Made by a program: the position numbers and the translations under genes | Source: Paludibacteraceae bacterium | Lineage (GTDB): Bacteria; Bacteroidota; Bacteroidia; Bacteroidales; Paludibacteraceae | Length of the DNA: 64,000 bases | Direction of reading: 5' to 3' | NCBI GenBank assembly: GCA_024693065.1 | Contig: JAILLP010000033.1 | Coordinates: 62,001 to 126,000 of the forward strand | Part shown: positions 1-7,092 of the stretch, in pieces | How positions within the stretch are numbered: position 1 is the first letter of the stretch | Layout: each line of letters starts with the position of its first letter | Notes under the pieces: generated by a model | Told to the model about the DNA's origin: nothing | The model's database searches: none | What the model saw: the letters and a program-made list of their open reading frames with translations, nothing else

Positions 1-1
1 C

Positions 2-874
2 CTGAAGAAGATGACGGAGCAGTATCCTAACCTCTACCAGACCTTCCTGCCGATGGGTGCGAAGTACATGAGCCGTAAGAAAATGTGCGTGACCGTGGGC
101 ATCAAGGCTGCTCATTACGACCATCTGCTCTTGATCGATGCGGACTGTGAGCCGGCGAGCGACCAGTGGATCGCCAACATCATGCGCCACTACGCCAGCG
201 GCACCTCCGTCGTGCTGGGCTATACGGGCTACAAGGGTAATAATGGGTTCCTGGACAATATGATCGCCTACGACATGATGTTCGAGGCGATGCGTTTCAT
301 GGGGTTCGCCCTGCAAAAGAAGCCGTACCGGGGCGTGAGCGGAAACCTCTCCTACTCGAAGGAGCTCTTCTTCGCGAAGAAAGGCTTCACCTCCCATCTG
401 ATCCTCTCGTATGGCGACGACGACCTGCTGATCCGTGACATCGCCACCGATCAAAACACGGCGGTGTGTGTGGAGCCGGAGGCTGTCACCTGGTCGCATA
501 GGGATTTGACGATGAATTCCTTCCTTTATCAGCGTGAGAAGCAGATGGAGACCTATGCGGAGTATCTCCCTTCCACGAAGTTCAGGATCAGTTCGGAAAT
601 CATCTCCCGCTATATCTTCTATTTATTGGCGCTTGTGTTGCTGGTGATGTTCGCCGTTTGGACCGATTTCATATCGATGGGCATCGTGGCGTTCCTGTTC
701 CTCATCCGCCTCATCACCCAGCTGGTTGTCTTCACGAAAACCTCCAACGCGTTGACGGAGAGGAAGTTCACATTGTCTATCGTGCTGTACGATATCATCT
801 TGCCGCTCATCACGCTCCATGTGCGTACCTTTGGCAAGATCGGTGAGAAGAAAAACGCCATGTGGAAGCAGTAG
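2..874 (+). CDS. Family 2 glycosyltransferase, C-terminal part (5' end outside window)
   Basis: The reading frame is open through the left edge, so the first in-frame ATG (11) is not necessarily the start; 290 residues are visible. LLIDADCEP is the DxD-type nucleotide-sugar/metal site, and GDDDLLIRDIA followed by a YQREKQ stretch resembles the acceptor-side and Q/RxxRW-type motifs of processive GT2 enzymes. The last 90 residues contain hydrophobic membrane segments (around IFYLLALVLLVMFAVW and GIVAFLFLIRLI), placing it in the inner membrane with a cytoplasmic catalytic domain. The likely role is transfer of a sugar to a lipid-linked or extracellular glycan; the substrate cannot be read. mazG follows closely downstream on the same strand. 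Confidence 0.85.
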   Translation: MKKMTEQYPNLYQTFLPMGAKYMSRKKMCVTVGIKAAHYDHLLLIDADCEPASDQWIANIMRHYASGTSVVLGYTGYKGNNGFLDNMIAYDMMFEAMRFMGFALQKKPYRGVSGNLSYSKELFFAKKGFTSHLILSYGDDDLLIRDIATDQNTAVCVEPEAVTWSHRDLTMNSFLYQREKQMETYAEYLPSTKFRISSEIISRYIFYLLALVLLVMFAVWTDFISMGIVAFLFLIRLITQLVVFTKTSNALTERKFTLSIVLYDIILPLITLHVRTFGKIGEKKNAMWKQ

Positions 875-907
875 GCGTATGATAGTTTCGTTTTGAGTAT
901 TGTTTCT

Positions 908-1702
908 ATGAATACGACAGAAGATAAATTGAAGGCTTTCCAACGCTTGTTGGATGTGATGGACGAGTTGAGGCTGAAGTGCCCTTGGGACAAGAAGCAG
1001 ACGTTCGAGTCGTTGCGCGCGAACACGATCGAGGAGACCTACGAGCTCTGCGACGCGATCATGAAGAAGGACATGAAGGAGATCCGCAAGGAGTTGGGGG
1101 ATGTGCTGTTGCATATCGTTTTCTATTCCAAGATAGCCTCCGAAACGAATGATTTCGACATCGCTGATGTGTGCAACTCATTGTGTGATAAGCTGATATT
1201 CCGCCATCCGCATGTCTTCGGCGAAGGTGCGGCGAAGACGGCCGGCGAGGTTGAGCAGACTTGGGAACAGATCAAACGGAAGGAGAAGGATGGTAACAAG
1301 AGTGTCCTTTCGGGCGTGCCGGATGCGCTTCCCGCACTGATCAAGTCTTACCGTATTCAGGACAAGGCCCGCAATGTGGGCTTCGACTGGGAAGAGAAGG
1401 AGCAGGTGTGGGACAAGGTGAAGGAGGAGTTCGACGAGCTCATGACGGAGGTGAAGCACCTCGACGCAGAGAAGATGGAGGAGGAGTTTGGCGACCTGAT
1501 GTTCAGCATGGTGAATGCCGCTCGGTTGTATAAGATAAACCCGGAGAACGCATTGGAGAAGTGCAACCAGAAGTTCATCCGCCGCTTCAATTACGTGGAG
1601 TCGCAGACGTTGGCCAAGGGCAAGGACCTGAAGGAGATGCCTTTGGAGGAGATGGACAGGTATTGGAACGAGGCGAAGGAAATAGAGCGAACGAAGAAAT
1701 AA
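908..1702 (+). CDS. mazG: Nucleoside triphosphate pyrophosphohydrolase MazG
   Basis: 264 residues, normal for two-domain MazG, which hydrolyses (d)NTPs to NMP and pyrophosphate to clean the nucleotide pool. The N-terminal domain carries LKCPWDKKQTFESLR, then the metal-binding EETYEL and KELGDVLLH helices (EExxE and ExxD pattern); a second, related domain has EEFDEL and EEFGDLMFS. An upstream TTG (893) is in frame, but ATG at 908 gives the usual start (MNTTEDKLKAFQRL). It lies 33 bases after the glycosyltransferase and converges on the minus-strand helicase gene, with only about 46 bases between them. Confidence 0.95.
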   Translation: MNTTEDKLKAFQRLLDVMDELRLKCPWDKKQTFESLRANTIEETYELCDAIMKKDMKEIRKELGDVLLHIVFYSKIASETNDFDIADVCNSLCDKLIFRHPHVFGEGAAKTAGEVEQTWEQIKRKEKDGNKSVLSGVPDALPALIKSYRIQDKARNVGFDWEEKEQVWDKVKEEFDELMTEVKHLDAEKMEEEFGDLMFSMVNAARLYKINPENALEKCNQKFIRRFNYVESQTLAKGKDLKEMPLEEMDRYWNEAKEIERTKK

Positions 1703-1748
1703 TGTAGGGCTGGTTAAACAGTCTTCGAAGTGGAGGTTTTGTGGTGTG

Positions 1749-4064
1749 TTAGATGGGTTCTGTATATGCACAATATGGATAATTGGTACACCCAATGAAC
1801 CAGTGTCCGTTTTTATTCTTCCTTTTTACTAGGAACCCTCCGCATAAAGGACACTTTATGGGATTGTGCAAAACAGAAATGTTTCGTAATGTGTACTTGC
1901 ACTTAGGAAAGTTTGAACATCCAATGAAAGAAGTTCCGTTGTGTTCCACTTCCAAGAGATCCCCTGTTTTACAATGTGGACATTTTGTTTGATTGTTGTT
2001 TTGTGCCGTTTTTAGGGATATAAAACAAACAGAGGGTGATTCAGTGAATTCCTTTAAAAATGTGGATGGGTTTTTATTGTCGGTTAGTATATAAGTCCTG
2101 TTTTTTGTACGAGTGATGGCCACATAAAATAGTCGACGTTCTTCGGCAAACTTGTAGTTTTCGGTGTTTGTTAAAACCAAATCCAGAACCCTATCGTCGG
2201 CTATCTGGCTCGGAAATCCAAGTTTGTCATTTTTGAAATTCAAAAGAATCACATTGTCGGCTTCCAACCCTTTTGATTTGTGCACCGATAGGAAATCGAG
2301 CTTTAATTCAGGTACAGGAATATATGATAATCTTTCCCTTTTGTCTTCATAGGAACATCTGAAAAGTCCTGTTTCTTTGGCTATTTCAATGTCATAATTT
2401 GTCCGTCCTAATAGTAGAATTGAAGCGTTTGTGCCATAGTCAGATATGATTTTGTTTATCATGGATTGTAGTGCTTTCTTAGGTGAGCTGTTATACCCCC
2501 AAAAGACAAGAGGATAACTGAGATTCTTATCAGAATGCAAATTCTTTTTCAATTGTAGAGGATTTTGAAGGATAAAACGGGAAGCCTCATTTATAAGTTG
2601 TTGAGAGTTCCGATATGTTTTTTCTATCCTTAAAACTTTTGTGTTGCCAAAGTACTTTTCGAAATCGGTAAACAGGGAAATGTCACTTCCTGCGAATCGA
2701 TATATTGACTGCCAATCATCTCCGACACAGAAAAACTTCGCTTCGGTCTTGTCTGCTATTGCTTTCAAAAGGTTGAAGCGAGATTTGGAAATGTCCTGGT
2801 ACTCGTCTACTATGACATGTTTGTACGGATGTATATAAAGACCGGCAGCGATTTTCCCCGCCGCATTGTTTATCATGTCGGAAAAGTCTATTGTGTGATT
2901 CTCTAATAGATGTTTTTGATATTCAGACAGAATTGTTTGTATAATGTCTAAAAAGATACTAGTTCGTTTCTGAAGAAATAGATTGTTCTCTCTCTTGAGG
3001 TATGCCCTCTTTATGCCCTTGATTTGTTCTGTTTTGTAATTGTTTGATTTGAAAAGAGTTATGAATGTGCAACAGAGTTTTATGAATTCGGAGAAATATT
3101 TGTTGCTTTTAGTGTCGTATACGGTGTTGAAAATGTCGGTAAAATTTGGTTGCTTAAGTGAGACATTGTTCTCTTGTAGAATTTCATACAACTTTTTCAG
3201 AAGAATTCCTTCCGAATTGTAATAAGAGTATGTCTCTATAAGTTTTGTGTTGTTCTCTTTATGGAAGTCCCTCTTCCATTTTATTCCGTCCAAGTATTTC
3301 TTTTCTTCTACTTTGGAAAGCCAGGGCACTTTGAATTCCTTAGTGACGCCAAAATGTTCCAGATATATGTCGTAGTCCGACAAGTAGAAGTCAGGTCTGT
3401 AGGATTTTCTCATTGGATCATCACTTTCATATGGATATAGTTTTTCGTATTCATAATTTACACCATGCAAAAAAAGGAAATTTGCGATTTTAGTCTCTTC
3501 CAAACTTTTTACGATTTCATTGTTGAGTGTCGTATATTGTTTGGCTTTCTCTTCTCCTGCTTCCCGGATATATTGCTCCCTTTCATATTTGGATTTCAAG
3601 GTCTCTAAATCTGACTTTTTTTCATCTTCATAACATTCGCCGAGAGATTTATACTTTTCCATGTCTTGTGGAATATCTATGAAGTATGCGAAATATTCTA
3701 TGAGATTTTGTACAAGGTCGGGGTGTTGCAATAGTTTGTTTTCAAAGAAATCGTGAACAAACTGAAAGAGTATATTTTCGTCTGCGATTTCGGGTCTGCA
3801 TCCATCATTTTGTTTGATTATGTCTAGTCCTAACTTGTGAAACGTCATGGCTTCGATAGGAATGCCTAACTTGTCGTGGATGCGCTCTGTCATTTCTTGG
3901 GCAGACTTCTTTGTGAACGAAATTAGTAGGATGTCTTGGGGATCCACACCCTTGGCTTCACATAGATACTTTACTTTTGCAGCGATAGTTAGGGTTTTCC
4001 CACTGCCTGCCCCTGCTAAAACAAGAACTCTGTTCTCGTCAGTAATAACGGCTGTGCGTTGTTG
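1749..4064 (-). pseudogene. HelD-like superfamily 1 DNA helicase, C-terminal 5/6 of an interrupted gene
   Basis: This holds most of a DNA helicase IV (HelD)-type enzyme: Walker A AGAGSGKT, VDEYQDIS (Walker B), VGDDWQSIYRFAG, EKTYRNSQ, SVHKSKGLEADNV and AEERRLFYVAITRTKNR, all in HelD order. Between Walker A and motif II lies an insert with YRPDFYL and IYLEHFG, which resembles a nuclease-like fold; that is inference. The last about 75 residues are two topoisomerase-type zinc ribbons (CPHC...CSNFPKC and CPLCGG...CTNYPYC). Coding homology starts abruptly at QQRTAVITDEN; the open frame continues to an ATG at 4199, but that extension is element sequence with no family resemblance. The missing N-terminus lies at 6015-6401 beyond a mobile relic, so this part has no proper start and is probably not translated as a functional helicase. 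Confidence 0.88.
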
Positions 4065-4077
4065 TTTGTATAAACAC

Positions 4078-4160
4078 AGAAATGAAAAGTACACGGAAGG
4101 TTTTGTATAAACATTGATATACAACACGTTACAAAAAGCGGTGCAAGAAATGAAAAGTAC
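4078..4160. repeat. Left-end repeated sites of the Mu-like relic
   Basis: AGAAATGAAAAGTAC occurs at 4078-4092 and 4146-4160, the core TGAAAAGTAC again at 4801-4810, and an inverted 9/10 match (GTACTTTTTA) near 4757-4766. TTTGTATAAACA is also duplicated at 4065-4076 and 4102-4113. Repeated sites clustered at one end are what Mu-type transposases bind (L1-L3 in Mu). That role is inferred here. It also means the boundary at TTTGT cannot be fixed to the base from the left end alone. Confidence 0.55.
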
Positions 4161-4250
4161 AAACAATGTGTTAAGGTGACAAAAAGGTGACAAAAACAAG
4201 GCAGTTTTCCCGGAATATAGGACTGGGGGTAAATTGAGCGAGAAAAGGGG

Positions 4251-4445
4251 CTAATTTCGCCCCTTTTCTCGCTCAAATCGTTCAATAATAGCCCGGACAA
4301 TGTACTCTGTTTTGTTGGGGACTGATTCGAGGATTGCGACCACCTCACCGGGGGCATTGAACCCATACGTCTTGCAGGTCGTTTTCTTACGCCCTGCTCC
4401 CTCTCTCTTTCCTCCTCTTTTTCTCTTTTCTTCTTGATTTTCCAT
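4251..4445 (-). CDS. Small REGAGRK-type DNA-binding protein
   Basis: 64 residues. The N-terminus is highly basic and contains GGKREGAGRK, a motif found at the start of many small ribbon-helix-helix-like proteins of phages and plasmids. The C-terminal half (EVVAILESVPNKTEYIVRAIIERFERE) has the strand-helix-helix pattern expected of such proteins. It lies inside the Mu-like relic near its left end, on the same strand as the repressor. A role in controlling the element is likely but unproven. It is not clear whether it belonged to the original prophage or was acquired later. Confidence 0.65.
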   Translation of the reverse strand: MENQEEKRKRGGKREGAGRKKTTCKTYGFNAPGEVVAILESVPNKTEYIVRAIIERFEREKGRN

Positions 4446-5071
4446 GATTTATGACTATCTTTGCATCCGAACAAGTCCAAAAGTGGGCGGTGTTCCAGCA
4501 CCGCCCAGAAGGTCATTTCTTTAACTGAATAGTTATTGTTACCTTCCCAATTTTAAAACTAATTTTTACCTCTTTTAGTTCCATAATAATTGGTCTTTTG
4601 GCTTGTTTTTCTAACCTTTCAGGCATTAGAAATCTCCTTTGTAACCCCTCTCTTTGATTACATTACAAATGTACAAAATTATTTGAAAACATATAAATAA
4701 TTTCAAATAAAATCACCTGAAAATCAGAAAAATAAATACATTTTTTTGAAAATTCCGTACTTTTTACCCCTAAAATGTTGCATAAACAACAAACGGGAAT
4801 TGAAAAGTACGTATTGGGGGGACAAAAAAGGCATTGGAGAGACGATTGGGGGGACAATTGGGGGGACAAACCTTTGTATTTTTTTATGCTGAAACCCCGC
4901 CAAATCGTGCGTGTTTCTGCGTGAAACCGCCAAAAATTGCACAAAAAAGGGGAGTTTGAAAATTAGTATACCTTTATATATTAAGTAGTTACGGGCAAAA
5001 ATGGCGGTTTTTGCCTCCCCTTTCCTGATTTTTACCCTATTTTTTACCCCGATTTATACCAGTTTCGAGTA
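4446..5071. other. Gene-free part of the relic with short direct repeats
   Basis: No convincing gene is present. A plus-oriented promoter-like TATCTTTG is near 4454. Between about 4812 and 4870 the unit TTGGGGGGACAA occurs three times, with a fourth degenerate copy (TTGGAGAGACG), next to a TGAAAAGTAC site at 4801. A related gtgacaaaaa doublet is at 4176-4196. The iterated pattern suggests a protein-binding region, possibly the left-end or enhancer region of the prophage. The short open frames seen here have no recognisable product. Confidence 0.45.
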
Positions 5072-5437
5072 TTATTGGTTAGATATTTTCTTCAGGATCC
5101 TCACCTGGTCTTTTAATACTTCTATCTGCTCTTTGAGTTCCTCGATCCTCTTATCCTTCTCTTCACACATCCTGCATGGACTTTCGTTCACTTTGACTGT
5201 CTTGTTCTTGATGATATCTCCTTCATTTTTCTGTCTCATCATAGACCCATTACCGGTTAGCAGCCATTCGATGGATAAATTAGGGTATTTCTCTACTATT
5301 AGAGCCAGTTTTTCTCTTCCTATTCCCTTGCTAATACTATTCACGTAGCCATTAGAGACATTAATGGAGGCCTCGAACGCTTTAACTGTTATATTTTCTT
5401 GCGAACAGAACTTTTTTAACCGCTCTTTTGTATTCAT
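5072..5437 (-). CDS. XRE/CI-type prophage repressor
   Basis: 121 residues. Residues 1-60 form a helix-turn-helix domain (CSQENITVKAFEASINVSNGYVNSI), followed by NLSIEWLLTGNGSMM, a signature of Bacteroidales phage repressors of the CI/XRE class. The C-terminal third (EEKDKRIEELKEQIEVLKDQVRILKK) is a heptad coiled coil that should mediate dimerisation; there is no LexA-like peptidase domain. It is divergent from the early genes at 5558 and 5764, with paired inverted repeats between them, so it very probably represses their promoter and its own. Confidence 0.88.
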   Translation of the reverse strand: MNTKERLKKFCSQENITVKAFEASINVSNGYVNSISKGIGREKLALIVEKYPNLSIEWLLTGNGSMMRQKNEGDIIKNKTVKVNESPCRMCEEKDKRIEELKEQIEVLKDQVRILKKISNQ

Positions 5438-5459
5438 AATCAGTGTATTAATAAAAATT

Positions 5460-5514
5460 CTCTAAAAAATAGAGTTTTTTATTTGGAAAATAGAGAAATA
5501 CTCTATTACTTTGC
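5460..5514 (+). promoter_or_regulatory. Early promoter with two repressor operators
   Basis: A Bacteroidota promoter for the rightward early genes is visible: TTTG at 5482-5485, 21 bases, TACTTTGC at 5507-5514. CTCTA-N5-TAGAG (5460-5474) lies upstream, and TAGAG-N5-CTCTA (5491-5505) lies between the -33 and -7 elements. Both are built from the same TAGAG half-site with the same 5-base spacing. Binding of the divergent repressor to the second site would block polymerase. Binding is inferred; the sequence elements are seen. Confidence 0.7.
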
Positions 5515-5557
5515 GTTGTTATCAATTATAACGAGTTATTAAACAACGTGCAAAATT

Positions 5558-5761
5558 ATGAACAATTCTGAAAATAAACAAGACCAAGAGCCGATCGTCC
5601 TCAATTGGGGTATGACGGTCAAGCTTCAGCGAAAATTTGGCTGCTATCATGGTGTAGTGAAGAAAGCCCTTGAATACAAGGGTAATACTCCACTACACCA
5701 AGCAATCCGTAAGGAGGCTAAAAAGATGGTTGACGAGTTCATGAAGCAATACGATGATTAA
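5558..5761 (+). CDS. Small prophage early protein, HTH-like
   Basis: 67 residues. The core (LNWGMTVKLQRKFGCYHGVVKKALEYKGNTPLHQAIRKEA) has the wGm..rLq..F.cs...v..AL pattern of small HTH-like proteins found next to transposase genes in Bacteroidales prophages, in the position that Ner occupies in Mu. It is the first gene after the operator/promoter region and ends 2 bases before the transposase fragment, so the two form one transcript. A role as early regulator is inferred from position. Confidence 0.65.
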   Translation: MNNSENKQDQEPIVLNWGMTVKLQRKFGCYHGVVKKALEYKGNTPLHQAIRKEAKKMVDEFMKQYDD

Positions 5762-5763
5762 GT

Positions 5764-6084
5764 ATGGGTGCGATACACGAGATAATGGGGCGCCCAGCTG
5801 TAAGCGTAGCCTGGATGGTCGAAGAGGGCATCATCACTCTTGCGAACTGCAAGAAGATGGTGATTCGCAGAGACCTGGAACAGGCATCGAGGGGAAGCCG
5901 GAACCATCCCGCTCTTGTGTTCGTCGACAATATGCCACTCCGATTCAGAGGGCAAGTCATTGAGAAGTTAGGAGATATCTACGAAGCCATGGAGACAACA
6001 ATCTTAGACATACATTTGTCTAAAGATTTCCCATCAATGTTTGAGAAAAATGCATCGAACTTTGCCGATTCGGAATCAATATAG
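5764..6084 (+). pseudogene. Mu-like transposase, N-terminal fragment
   Basis: The first about 75 residues (GRPAVSVAWMVEEGIITLANCKKMVIRRDLEQASRG, NHPALVFVDNMPLRFRGQVIEKLGD) resemble the N-terminal DNA-binding domain of large Mu-like transposases of Bacteroidales prophages. At codon 84 or so the frame runs through the right end of the element (about 6014) into the antisense of the helicase gene and stops at 6084. The DDE catalytic domain, several hundred residues, is missing, so it cannot catalyse transposition. The family call is from pattern memory and should be tested. Confidence 0.55.
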
Positions 6085-6401
6085 TTTTGGTTGAGAGAGT
6101 TGATATAATCAGGTAAGTTCTTATATGAGTTTTTAAATCGATTAATTTCTTTGTGTGTTTTATTCTTTTGAGAAACATTGTGCGTCAGTGCGTTAGAGTA
6201 TAATTCTTTCCATTTCGAGATGAATATGTTTCCCTCTGTCTTTGAGATATAGTGATTCTGGAGAGTTGATATATCCTCGAAGTAGAGTCTTATAGGTTCC
6301 ATAAGGGACTGTGCCCAATCTTCTATCTTTTTGATGTGCCATCTCCAATATGTCAGTAGGAGAACTATAACCGTAATGGTTATTAAAACTATAATAGTCA
6401 T
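6020..6401 (-). pseudogene. HelD-like DNA helicase, N-terminal fragment of the interrupted gene
   Basis: From ATG 6401 the frame encodes a hydrophobic segment (MTIIVLITITVIVLLLTYW), then a helical domain ending in ESAKFDAFFSNIDGKSLDK. The sequence just before Walker A in HelD proteins has the same shape (acidic helix, FF, then L(N/D)xxQxxAVV). Past 6015 the frame enters the inserted relic and stops at 5979. Joined to 4064-1749 it gives about 900 codons with no frame change. The longer open frame starts at 6464, but the promoter lies inside that extension, so 6401 is preferred. The fragment has the promoter and start but no catalytic motifs. Confidence 0.82.
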
Positions 6402-6450
6402 AAAATTTGTAGCGTTGTGTGCGATGTTGCGTGATTTACTTTGTTCCCCG

Positions 6451-6481
6451 CAAATATAGTCCATTTGTGGGTATCTTCAAA
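6451..6481 (-). promoter_or_regulatory. Promoter of the interrupted helicase gene
   Basis: On the minus strand TTTG (6478-6481), 19 bases, TATATTTG (6451-6458) is a full match to the Bacteroidota promoter. Transcription would begin near 6445, about 45 bases before ATG 6401. It now drives only the N-terminal fragment into the relic. Confidence 0.7.
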
Positions 6482-6589
6482 TATCATGACGATATCTCTG
6501 ATCTCATCATTTGATAGCTCGCCTAATGTGCTTGATTGTTTTTTATACTCCTTATCCTCTGATTTATAAACTCATCATACATCTGACTG

Positions 6590-6619
6590 TTTGCTTTTAA
6601 GGGAAAATGTGTATATTTG
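6590..6619 (+). promoter_or_regulatory. Promoter of the RhuM array
   Basis: TTTG (6590-6593), 18 bases, TATATTTG (6612-6619). The predicted start is about 25 bases before the first ATG of the array (6652). No equally good promoter is seen between the broken copies and the intact gene, so the whole array may be one transcript. Confidence 0.6.
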
Positions 6620-6678
6620 CATAAATAAAACCTGTCAAATTGTTTGCAATCATGGCACAAAAGAAAGAATTAGTATTC

Positions 6679-6703
6679 AACTGTCAAGGAATACTTGACA
6701 GTT
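6679..6703 (+). repeat. RhuM cassette palindrome P1
   Basis: Inverted repeat AACTGTCAAG, 5-base centre, CTTGACAGTT (10-base arms). Read in the RhuM frame it spells STVKEYLTVQ, with the centre at the third base of the fifth codon, the same phase as the other three palindromes. Confidence 0.8.
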
Positions 6704-6729
6704 CAACAAGAAGACCGCTAGGCCTTTTC

Positions 6730-6754
6730 AACTGTCGCAAAATTTGCGACAGTT
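6730..6754 (+). repeat. RhuM cassette palindrome P2
   Basis: Perfect inverted repeat with 12-base arms (AACTGTCGCAAA / TTTGCGACAGTT) around a single central base. The encoded segment is STVAKFATVQ. Confidence 0.9.
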
Positions 6755-6845
6755 CAATCAGATGGTGGTGGACGGGTGAGACGTCTTGTGGAGTATTCAA
6801 GGATTGCTGGAGTTTGAAAATCAATTATAAAATTTGTTTGCAATT

Positions 6846-7079
6846 ATGGCACAGAAGAATGAAATAGTATTGTACCAGCCCGATGAGGCGGTAAGGATAG
6901 AAGTACGTATGGATGGGGAAACGGTCTGGCTGAATCGTAACCAAATGGCAACCCTGTTCGGACGTGATGTGAAAACCATCGGTAAGCATATCGCCAATGC
7001 GCTTTCTGAAGAATTGGCGGAAATTTCAGTTGTCGCAAATTTTGCGACAACTGCTAGCAATGGCAAAACGTTCATATAA
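6846..7079 (+). pseudogene. Truncated RhuM N-terminal copy 2
   Basis: 77 codons in frame from MAQKNEIVLYQPDEAVRIEV. The N-terminal DNA-binding region is intact (ETVWLNRNQMATLFGRDVKTIGKHIANAL) up to the variable segment SVVANFATTASNGKTF, where it stops. The next copy then begins with the same 5' sequence. It differs from copy 3 in the recognition-helix region as well as in the palindrome, so it is a diverged paralogue fused by deletion and not a recent exact duplication. A short HTH-only protein could still be made from it. Confidence 0.7.
7027..7053 (+). repeat. RhuM cassette palindrome P3
   Basis: Perfect 27-base palindrome, 13-base arms (CAGTTGTCGCAAA / TTTGCGACAACTG) around one base, inside copy 2 and in frame with its ATG at offset 181. 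The encoded segment is SVVANFATTA. Confidence 0.92.
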
Positions 7080-7092
7080 ATTGTTTGCAATT

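Larger units (their letters stand above)
4065..6019. mobile_element. Deleted Mu-like prophage relic inserted in the helicase gene
   Basis: The 5-base sequence TTTGT occurs at 4065-4069 and again at 6015-6019. Removing the intervening 1945 bases plus one copy restores an uninterrupted helicase frame (...SLDK|QQRTAV...), so the two copies are a target-site duplication of the length made by Mu-type transposases. Inside are a CI/XRE-type repressor on the minus strand, a divergent operator/promoter region, a small early DNA-binding-like protein and the first about 75 residues of a protein resembling Bacteroidales Mu-like transposases. All middle and late phage genes are missing, so the element cannot move on its own. 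The Mu-like assignment rests on gene order, the 5-base duplication and the transposase fragment; the duplication itself is seen directly. Confidence 0.75.
6652..6830 (+). pseudogene. Broken RhuM 5' copy 1 (two palindrome cassettes)
   Basis: It starts with the same MAQK coding start and the same upstream sequence (ttgtttgcaat) as the intact gene. The ATG frame does not encode RhuM for long. In another frame, separated by one stop, it holds two remnants of the variable segment: STVKEYLTVQQ and FSTVAKFATVQSDGGGRVRRLVEY. The latter matches the RhuM segment that normally precedes YYNLDVIISVGYRVKS. This is therefore a collapsed remnant of at least two RhuM N-terminal cassettes. Confidence 0.6.

Noticed and set aside
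4070-4199. ATG at 4199 as start of an 816-residue helicase
   Set aside because: The first 45 residues come from the inserted element, show no helicase homology, and the real N-terminus with promoter lies at 6015-6481.
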